DNA from: Hormiphora californensis
Taxonomy: Eukaryota > Ctenophora > Tentaculata > Cydippida > Pleurobrachiidae
Reading direction: 5' to 3'
Assembly: GCA_020137815.1 (NCBI GenBank)
Contig: CM035354.1
Coordinates: 8,468,437 to 8,532,436 of the forward strand
Length of the DNA: 64,000 bases
The position numbers and the translations under genes were made by a program. Below, one piece after another: positions 45,971-56,400 of the stretch. The notes below the pieces were generated by a model that saw nothing but the letters and a program-made list of their open reading frames with translations, was not told the origin of the DNA and made no database searches. The number at the start of each line of letters is the position of its first letter. Position 1 is the stretch's first letter.

Positions 45971-46554
45971 AAAGTCAATAAGATCACGTGTGTGTGTGTT
46001 TCAAAATACTGTACAGGGCTTGTTTTGGTAGTGCTCAGGCGATTTTGTGACATGTTGTCTTAACTTCCTAGCTTCTGAAACACTTGCGGTTATTAGGCAT
46101 CTTTAGTAGTGAACTGCACTGGTACATGTGTTTCCATCATTATTGGTGTGAAGACATAAGAAGGAAGACAATGAGGTTGTTACAATATTGCCTCTTAGAC
46201 GGTCGTGATTAAATGTGTTTTTTCAGATTTCTTCCCCCATCCCACTTCCCCTTTTCTTCATGTTTTATCTGTGTACAAATATTTATGGGAAAAATAGAGT
46301 CCCGATCCTATTTCCATACTATAGATTTCCTCTAGTTTACCTCTATCTAGGTTCGTCTTGCTGTAGAAAAATAAAGATTTTTGTATCTGGAACCTCTATT
46401 TCTAAAGAGGAATTTTGATTTCTCTTGTGTGCGGTATTATTATATGTACTTTATAAGAGCTACTTTACATTTAATCTTTGTGAATTCATGCGTCTTTTTA
46501 AAGGTGTTTTAAAAGTATATTAAAGTTCTACTGTATTTAGTAGACAGCTGAAAG
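45971..46554. other. REEP5-like 3' UTR and NABP 5' region
   Basis: A probable poly(A) signal AATAAA lies at about 46369. The NABP start codon follows 186 bp later. A CTGTATTTAG acceptor-like site at 46531 may close a 5' non-coding intron. Confidence 0.5.
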
Positions 46555-48086
46555 ATGGCAGTGCACCAAATGACTGTTGGGGAGATGTGTATGGGGTTGA
46601 AGAGCATTAACATGAGTGTCATTGTACTGCAAGTAGGTAAGTGAGAGGTGCAGATGCCCGGATTTTAAAGAAAGTTTCATTAGACTCTATAGCCCACGGA
46701 AATGAATAACGTGGGCCGTTATGCGTGTTACCGGTAGTTTCAGGAACATAGCAAGTAGGAAAAGCGCTTTGCACATAATTTTATGCTACCATTGTGTGGG
46801 GCAGGACTTGTTTTGATCGTGAACCACATATATGTAGCGCGGTCTGGATGTGTAAGGATATCAATTGTAAATCACGGCATATTATTGTTATCCTGATCTT
46901 GTGATCCCTGCACGATAATAGCTATCTCGTGCTGTTATACGGTCGGTCGGGGTCGATAATCAATAACCTATCGTACAGGCTTGGTCATGTGTGTGGGTGT
47001 TGTGTATGAAGTGAGCGTGCCAGGGAATAAGTCGCATTGTTAGCAAAATACATGAAATAAGAGCCATGCAAAAGTACACACTTTTCAGATCCACCCACTG
47101 CATTGAAAGGAGGACAGAAAGTGAGCAATTGCAGGGTTTCCGACCATACAGGATCAGTAGACCTCTCACTGTGGAGTCCAATGTGTGAAGTTGTTCAGGT
47201 AAACTAGACAGAGGGAAGGGAGAGCTCAAACATTCATACTGACGTACGGCCTACTATGTAGATAAATGTCAGGTATTACCTAGTGTTTTGTAGATCTCCC
47301 ACCCTGGCCGGGGGAACAAAACATACAGTCGATATGCAAAGCAAATAGGATCTGTCAGAAAAATATTATATATATATCTTGATGCGTCTTTAATTTCAGG
47401 AGTCAGACATTTTGCAGCTTAAAAATTGCTACACGGGAGTTTATAACAACAGTCTTGTTATTTATGTGGGCAATTACGGAACTGTCGCTAAGATCGGAGA
47501 GTAAGTTGCTGTTTTTATTGCTGAGCGGAAAAGTTGTCATATACCCGCCTGGTATATAATTAGAGCCTGTGTGATTTTCTTGTGCTCTCTTTTCGGAGCG
47601 TGTTCGTCTACACATTGCGCGTCGCGGGTGAACGTCGAACGAGCTAACCCGGGTGAACGAGCTAACAATAGTGAACTTACATGCGATATACTGCATCGCG
47701 CGCATGTAATTGCACTATTGTTAGCTTGTTCACCCGGGTTTGGTACAGCCTGCGACGCGCAATGTTGAGACGAACACGTTCCGAAAATGCAGGATTATGG
47801 CTACCCCCTCCCCCATTGGGTTTCAAATTGGTTCTTTGATCGAGTTCTTAATCCATGCCTCTCTTCATGTAGAGCGTGGATTGATTGATTGCGTTAAAAC
47901 GTTCACAATCGCTCACTCCTTTCTAGATACTATTTATTTGCACATTATAACGGTGATCCATTTAGGTTTAATATGGTGTACAGAGAACTTCCTAACATGA
48001 GCTTGAAGTTACCAGAACTGAAGGAGCAGGCCCCTCCAAACATACGGCCCCGTTCAAACAACAACCGGTCAGTATTCTGAATTATC

Positions 48087-48179
<93 letters not shown>

Positions 48180-48446
48180 TTCTCTCTCTCTCTCTGTCTC
48201 TCACACACAATCCTGGGTGGGATGTTCTGATCCTGGATAGGGTTATGTGATCTGATTTGATGACGGATATTTTTGGCCTAATTAAACTTACCTGGTGTAT
48301 TAATTGATTGCCTAGCTAGACTGTGTTTTGTTAAAATAATCATTTGTTACAGGGGTTACGGTGGAAATGTTAACGCAAACAACAACAACTCTTATCGGGG
48401 CCGTAGACCCCCCTACCAACGTCCGCCGCCACCATTCAACAGATGA
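46555..48446 (+). CDS. NABP: SOSS complex subunit B (NABP/hSSB-like single-stranded DNA-binding protein), 5 exons
   Basis: An OB-fold single-stranded DNA-binding protein of the SOSS/Integrator-linked DNA-damage complex. Exons: 46555-46636, 47089-47198, 47400-47500, 47966-48067, 48353-48446, all in phase, 162 residues. The OB fold is spelled out by MGLKSINMSVIVLQV, KVSNCRVSDHTGSVDLSLW, ESDILQLKNCYTGVY and YGTVAKIGEFNMVYRELPN. They match the order of NABP1/2 motifs (GLKN..FIVLE; CKVADKTGSI..SVWD; GDIIRL.KGYASVF; KIGEF..VYSE.PN). The C-tail is disordered and basic (RGYGGN; RGRRPPYQRPPPPFNR), as in the family but shorter than human (about 210). Intron 3 carries a hairpin repeat and intron 4 a CT tract. 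The poly(A) signal is near 48638, and GON4-like starts 335 bp after the stop. Confidence 0.93.
47584..47794. mobile_element. Foldback MITE in NABP intron 3
   Basis: CGGAGCGTGTTCGTCTACAC, AACCCGGGTGAACGAGCTAA and CAATAGTG.A..ACATGCG are mirrored by CGCATGTAATTGCACTATTG, TTAGCTTGTTCACCCGGGTT and GAGACGAACACGTTCCG. Arms are about 100 bp with a short centre. Confidence 0.85.
48084..48205. repeat. (CT)n microsatellite
   Basis: About 120 bp of CT dinucleotide in NABP intron 4. Confidence 0.97.
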
Positions 48447-48780
48447 TGTTTTGATCTGATGACGTAATTCATACGGGAGACTGTTTTTGAAGTGTTCTCT
48501 AAGTCATCAAACATACTGTGTCACATGACTAAAAGTTTGCAACGTACTGAACATTCGAAGCCATTATCTCTCCAGACTATATTATATTACTGAACATAAT
48601 ACATAATATAATTTTGTACGTGGTTTTTATCACAACTTAATAAAATATTTTATCTGCCCTCGTGTCCGCTCCCCCCTCTCTCTATATATTTTGCTATCTA
48701 TCTCTCTCTATCTATCTCGGTGTCATTCATTAGCAGCCCGGTACTCACACTACCACTCCACTCCACGTTGTAGCGGTGGG

Positions 48781-49352
48781 ATGAGTGGCAAGGAAATACC
48801 CGAGTTCCTACTGGAGAATGATGAGATAGATCGTATGATAGAAGAAAGGGCGGGCGCCTTCAACCTTACCGGCACCAACATCAGAAATATTCTTTATGTA
48901 AGTCCCATGGGTGGGCATGTCAGCTGAATGGGCATTTTTTGAACACAATATGTATGATCCCGGATAACCAAGATAGTTCGAATTATATTCGGGATCATTG
49001 TGCAATGGTAGGCGAATTGTAGTGCTAACGGACTCTATATCTAAACCCAAGGAGGACTCTATATGGATCTAACCCTAACCTTTACCCTAACCCCTAACCT
49101 CGAACCCAAATAACGGCCCTAACACTTCTAAATGAGTATAGAGGCACAGCAAACTCTCGTTTTCGAGTTCGCTTTTCATGATTTTAGCACTAGAGTTCGC
49201 ACAACTTGTGCAATTTCTCTACATTACATAATTTCTAGTTTTTTGGTTTTGAAATCTCCTACTCCCCTTTTCCTAGCAGACCACACGTTTGAGCCAAATC
49301 TTTGCACAGGAAGCATTGTAAGACACACACAGTTGGTAATACCACCAGCACT

Positions 49353-49389
<37 letters not shown>

Positions 49390-52300
49390 ACACATGTACT
49401 TCCTTACAGCACGTAGTGTTGGGTGTTGGAGGTGCTCGACAACTCTGGGACGAAGACTACTCCGTAGCACCCGCTATACAGTTACCGGAACCAAAAACAA
49501 GGGCCGCAAAACAGCGGTTAAATCAAAGCGGTGGTGGACCTACTGCCCCTATTCTTGCACTGGTAAGAACACCTCTTAGCCGTATTAAGTATTATACAAA
49601 CATCCTTTAACATATCAATTAGGCCAACACCCTAGGTGGGTTGCAGCTGATAGCTGCTGTGTTCCTCACGTTTTCCGGAGTTGTATCAGACATTCAGATA
49701 CATCTCCGGAAAACGTGAGGAACACAGCAGCTATCAGCTGCAACCCACCTTCATCCACCACGGACGGTGCCCCCAGCCCACTTGGACTGGCTCAACCCCA
49801 ACACCCTACTTTCAGCCGGAGCTCAAGTCCGATGAAGAGGAGGACGACGACCAGGATTATACTCCACATGATACCGAATCAAGTGACGATAGGTTAGACA
49901 GCTACAACTAATCTTAACACCGGCTAACTCTCCTATCCACATAGTGACCGAGATACCGAGGCGCCCCAGTCTGTCAAGAGCTGTACCCAAGAACACGCTT
50001 CTCTGAGGATGAGAATCTCTGAGTGCGAGAGTGACGGTCCACCATCGAATAGCGTGAGTGCAGTAGCGCGCGAAGTGCATCCATTGATGAAAGCTACTCT
50101 TAACGGCGCTCGTTCCACAGATCGGCCTGGCGAAGCGGACCCGATCTTTGTTCAGTCTACGTGACCGGGAACTACCAGAACTGGAGCAGGATCTCCCGGA
50201 GGAGGTTGGCAATATCCCAGAGGATGACGACTCCGTGTGGGGCGATTGGAAGGTAGGTGTCATGTGGAGAGGGTCATAACAAAGGTTGTATAATCAATAA
50301 ACCCGGGTTTATATGTAGCTACACCATATACTGCCCGACCTGCGAAGCAGGGAGGGTGGTATACAGTATAAAACCCGACCAAAGGGAGGGGTTTATCCTT
50401 TTTATAAGCAAGGATTTATTGATTATAAGTTTTAGTGGCAAAAACATCCATGCGTTTTATAGCGGGGGGTATATCAGACAAATTTTCACCCGCTGATAAA
50501 TATATAACATAGACTTCTTAAGGATATTGAAAAGGAGCTGGGGGCGGAGTTTGACAACGCAACTGCGGAGGAGGATGAGGAGGAGGATGAAGAGGAGGAT
50601 GAAGGAAAACAAGAAGAATCTGAGGAAGAGAATGCCGCTGCTGATGACAGTACATTCGGACAATTCCTCCAGGGCATTTCAAACCCCAAGGAAGAGTTCC
50701 CTGAAGAAGGAGAAGAGGAAGGTGATGTGCCATATAAATACAAGGAACCCTCCAGACAAGAAGCAGAGGAATTCAGAACAGACAAAGAAGTTGTCGTCAC
50801 AAAACGCGAAATGGACGATCTTCTAAGGGATTTGGACAAGTCACACCCTGCGCTCAAGGTCCAAGTAAACTGCAAACGCCTTCCTCGCCACAAACCTAAT
50901 ATGAACACAGGAGAAGGAATGAGGTAGGCTTCAATTTCTCTTCCTTGGCATATCTTTATCTTTATTAATTTTTTAGGTTCACGGATGCCCCTGAAGCACC
51001 TCATGAGGTATTTGAAGTCTTTGTTGACAGCGGTCCTCTGTTTAAGCCTGAGGCTATGAAAATTTTTGAAGAGCAGATGAGAATGCATTTACAGCTTCTC
51101 GTGCAGCACTGCATTCTAGCTAAGGGATGGCCCGAATTGGAGAATACTACTGGCAAACAAGCACGCAGCTTAATTGTGAGTTTAAACGATTAGTTTGAAT
51201 TGTTTTTGCTGAAAGAGATTGATTTTAGAATGTTCCTTTCTTGTAGAAGGAACTGGGGGATAACCAAAAGCAGTGGACCTGTCTGTCAAATAAATTGGAC
51301 GAGAAAAACGGGTTGTTTAACCCTTACAAGAATCTAGACATAAGTGCGGCTTTGGTACTGAGTGCGGGAGAGAAAGTTACCAAGGATGTTATGCCCCTCA
51401 AGTCACTTCCTCGTTCGATTCTCCGAGGTAAGAAAATTTATTAGAACAGAGTCGGACTTTTTAATTGGCTTTTAAGGTGTTCAAAATGAGCAAAAAACGG
51501 TAAAAAGCCCGATTTTAAGTTTTTAAATTTTCCTACCCATTTCAGTTTTTGAAGTTTTGAAAATCGCTTCAAAAACTTCAGCCCCCCCCCCCAAATACTC
51601 GTCTCCTCACACCCTCTCTCTAGACACATTTGAGGCACAATTCTTAAAAGGAATCATTTTTCAGAGATAAAATATCTAAGGTATCTACAACCCCTTCCTC
51701 CGGATAAATATTTGTTGATGAATAACCAGCCCTTCTTTCATTTCTTCTACCATATTCGTCCCGCTGTGGATTTCTCACTGAAGAAGATGGGCAGGAGATG
51801 CTTTACCGAGACAGAGGACAACCTGCTAGCCCATGGCCTGGACACCTTTCAGCATCTGGACGATCAAAGGACGGTCTACAATCTGATACACGAGCACTTC
51901 TTACCTACACGATCAGCTAAACAAATCATGAACCGAGTTAAAAACAACACTTCAAAGGGCGCCCCTCGAAATGTCGTTAAGCAGTGGAAAGAAACAAGGC
52001 AGATAAGATATGACACCAATCTAGCCGTAGTAAAAGTGATGAAGGCACTATCTGTTACAGATCCCAATTCCTATCAGCCCATCGCTTTGAAGCTTCATAA
52101 TCTCGACTGGCTGATGGCGCTCAGAGAACAAAAGCGGAAGTTGAAGAGAGAACTGTCTACCCACAAGATGAAGTGCTCTAAGTCAGAAATATTGAAAGTT
52201 ACTGAACTATCCACTGAAGACCCCTCTCATAGTCATGAGATGTCTTTTTTGATTAAAGCTAAAATGGTTTTAAAAAATGACATTCCAACCTATTTTAATG

Positions 52301-53393
52301 TATTCAAACTCCTTGCTGAGTACGATGAGCAGAAGGATTTTGATTGCGGGGAAGTGATACAGAAAATGCTACGTGCTTTAAAAGACTATCCTGAGCTAAC
52401 ATTTGAGTTCCTCTCTATATTCTCACCGCTCCCCGATCTTCCACTGAATCAGCTTCAGGAGACCCTCAACCACGTAAAATCAAGGCTACTGCTAAGAAAT
52501 CTGGAGCAGCACTTCAAGCAAAGTAGGTAACCAACCATGTATAAGAACCCTATAAATAGTTTAGAGAGATCACAATTTCTACCCCTCAGCACCTATGCAG
52601 TATCGAAAAGTTCTTAAGATGATTCTGGGTGCAGACATGACAAGGCCAGATGCAACACGCGATGCACTTTTGTCGTTGCTCCGGGGAAAATCCGACCTTT
52701 GTCACCAGGTAGTTATTATTTCAGTCAAACCTTGATTTACCGCACTCTTGATTTACCGTAATCTCGTATTTGTGGATAAGTTCCCCCTAACATTTAGCAT
52801 TTTATGTGGAATAAAACCCTTTTTACCGTGCACCTCGATATACCGTGCTTTTGTCCTTCCCCCAACAAGTCTGGCAAGTCGAGGCTGCCTGTATTGTATT
52901 CGGGGCCTGGCAAGGCCTCCAACCCGAAAATAATCCAGTCGCAACCAGTGATACTTTCTAGGTGGCAGATTTTTTTGACCGTCTTATGGTGCGACCAGAA
53001 GCTCACGAGTTTGAGTTTATTGATATGACATCAGCAGAAGCCCTTCCTACGGATGGATTTGAAGAAGTATCCTTCCTAGATAAAGCGGTGGGTTTGCCAA
53101 TAATTATTATTATATGCCAAAAGTTATCTATAATTATTTGGATATTTAGTTTTTGATTCAGTATATTTATGTACAAATTGTATATGTATAAATTAAGCCA
53201 AAAGCTAATTGAAATTAGTTGGCGGGAAAGGTGACCCACTTACACCTTTTGCTACTGCCGGGTATCACCACGAACTCTCATTCTATCCCTCGGTATCTCA
53301 ATCTCTTATTTTTCGAGGGTAACTTATTCCTGTTCGTTCTATCCCTCTCTCTCCTCCCTGTCTCCCTGTCCCTGTCTCTCTCTCTCGCTCTCT

Positions 53394-53443
<50 letters not shown>

Positions 53444-56400
53444 ATCACTCTCTCTTTCACTATCTTATTCCATTATATTCACCTGTTATATCCCTGATCC
53501 CGGCAGCAGGCAAAGGTGTAAGTGGGTCACCTTTCCCGCCAACTAATTTCAATTAGCTTTTGGCTTAATTTAGGTCCCTTTTTGGTTTCTAATCGCAGCA
53601 TGACATTATTTCATGATGTAATATTGTCGAAATGATGCGTTATATGAGAAACGAGACGAATTTCTGTGAAAATCGTATTTTAGACGTCATAATGACGTCA
53701 TTTGACGTAATTAGTGACGTCGTATCGACGTAATTGCATGACGATATTTTTTTAATCAGTACCCCAGAGGAGCTTGTAAAGTTTCATTCACCAAAGTGGT
53801 CAGGAAAGGGAGTTTTTGCTCGAAAAACGTTCAATTTGCTGAATTTTTCGTCAAATTTTTGACTTCCGGCGCGATTTAAGGGCTCAAAATGATAAGCTAA
53901 GAAAATTCGCAATGTAGTATCTGAAAGTTCAGACAATTTGCCGGTAACGATTTTCCGTCAAATCAGAAATCGGAATACGTCTCCAGGGTGCTAGAGGCGT
54001 TTGAAAAAAGTTAGTCGGCCTCACGCAATGACGTCACTCGTGACGGGGGGGGGGGGTCTCATGTTGGTTGTTGGTAGTATGGACGTTTTTGTGGCACCAA
54101 CAAACAAAACAAACATAACAAAAATTTTGTTTGTTGGTTTTGTTTGTTTGTTTGTTTGTTGGTTTTGTTGGTTTTGTTTATTTATTTTGTTGGTTTTGTT
54201 TGTTGGTTTTGTTGATTTTGTTAGTTTGTTTTTTTTGTTAATTTTGTTGGTTTTATAGACTTTTTTTGGTGAATTTTGATGGTTTTGTTTGTTGCCTTAG
54301 TTGTTTTGTTTATGACTAACAATAAACTATTATAACAAACAAAGAACGAACAAATCACGATACAACTAACAAATCTCAACAAACCAACAAATCTCAACAA
54401 AACAACAAATCTCAACAAAACAACAAATCTCAACAAAACAACAAATCTCAACAAACCAACAAATATCAACACAACCAACAAATCTCAACAAACTACAAAT
54501 CTCAACAAAACAACAAGTCTCAACAAAACAACAAATCTCAACAAAACAACAAGTCTCAACAAAACAACAGATCTCAACAAAACAAAAAAAATCTCAACAA
54601 AACAAAAAAATCTCAACAAACCAACAAATCTCAACAAAACAAAAAATCTCAACAAACTAACAAATATCAACACAACCAACAAATCTCAACAAAATAACAC
54701 ATCTCAACAAACTAACAAATCTCAACAGTCAACAAACCAACGAATCTCAACAAAATAACACATCTCAACAAAATAACAAATCTCAACAAAACAACAAATC
54801 TCAACAAACCAACAAATCTCAACAAAACAACAAATCTCAACAAAACAACAAATCTCAACAAACCAACAAATCTCAAAAAAACAAACACATCTCAACATGA
54901 AGTTTTGTCGAGATTTGTTGTTTTGTTGAGATTTGTTGTTTTGTTGAGATTTGTTGGTTTTTTGAAATTTGTTGTTTTGTTGAGGTGTGTTGTTTTGTTG
55001 AGTTGAGGTTTGTTGTTTTGTTGAGTTGTTGGTTTGTTGAGACTTGTTGTTTTGTTGAGATTTGTTGTTTTGCTGAGATTTGTTGTTTTGTTGGGATTTG
55101 ATGGGATTTGTTGTTTTGTTGAGACTTGTTAGTTTGTTGAGATTTGTTGTTTTGTTGAGATTTGTTGGTTTGTTGAGATTTGTTGTTTTGTTGAGATTTG
55201 TTGTTTTGTTGAGATTTGTTAGTTTGTTGAGATTTGTTGTTTTGTTGAGATTTGTTGAGATCTGTTGTTTTGTTGAGATTTGCTAGTTTGTTGAAATTTG
55301 TTGTTTTGTTGAGATTTGTTGTTTTTTTAAGATTTGTTGTTTTCTTGAGATTTGTTAGTATCCCAGTAAGTTGTCAGTTGTACCAACATTAAGTGTAACT
55401 AACAAACTATTTTGTTAGTTTTGTTGGGTTTGTTATTACCAACAAAACTAACAAAACCAACAAACAAAACTAACAAAATATATTGTTAGTTTTGTTATTT
55501 TTGTTAGTAATAACAAAACCAACAAAGCTAACAAACAAAACTAACAAAACTAACGTTTGTTGGTTTTGTTGGTTTTGTTGGTTTTGTTGGTGTTTGTTGG
55601 TAGTATACCTATGTGCGGTTTGTTAGTACATAATTCGCGTACCAACAAAAACAACAAAACTAACAAAACCAACATGAGACCCCCCCCCCCTCGTGACGTC
55701 ATTGCGCGCGTCATAGGTAAGATGGAGAGTCGCCACCTAGATGGGTACATGCACGAGACAATTGTCTGTCGAATGCCGCTTGGTTTAAGGTCGTACGATG
55801 TCTGGTTCGTCTCAAACTGGGACAAAACGGAAGGTAATAAAGCGTCTATCCATGTATGTATGTATCAACCTAGTTATCCCCACACTGAATTTTCTGTTTT
55901 GGGGGTGGTGTTATAACTTTTGAACAAAAAATGCTAGCCACTTGAAATTTTTACCATCGATAGAGGTCTACAAGAAGCTTCTAAGTACAAAATTTCAGCT
56001 TCCTAGCTCTTCCGGTTCGGGAGTTATGACATGTCAAAAATTGCCAAAATGGGCTAAAAGTATGAAATAACTATATATACGCTGTGAGCAAGCGGGCCGT
56101 TTTTGGGGGAATTTTTTTTCGGGGGATGGATAGGGTCACCTTTGCGCTTGCCAGCGCAGTGATTTCCTTGGAAGCTAAGCTACCCCTTCCTCTCAGTCTC
56201 CAGTGCTTTGCGACAGAGCCCTTGCTCTGCCGAGGGGTATTTGTAATTGGGGAGTGTTTTTTACGGTTTGAGCGATTGAGCGTGATGATAGGGCGTTGAC
56301 GTTATCATGGTTATCATGGTTATAGGTCGGATAAAATAAATGATAACTTCGTGGGACTACAAGTTGAAAAAATGACAATTACACTTCCCAAGTTATATAA

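Noticed and set aside
54001-55916. Leucine/phenylalanine-rich membrane-like frames (LLRFVVLLRFVVLL)
   Set aside because: They are translated AACAAATCTC arrays of element 4.
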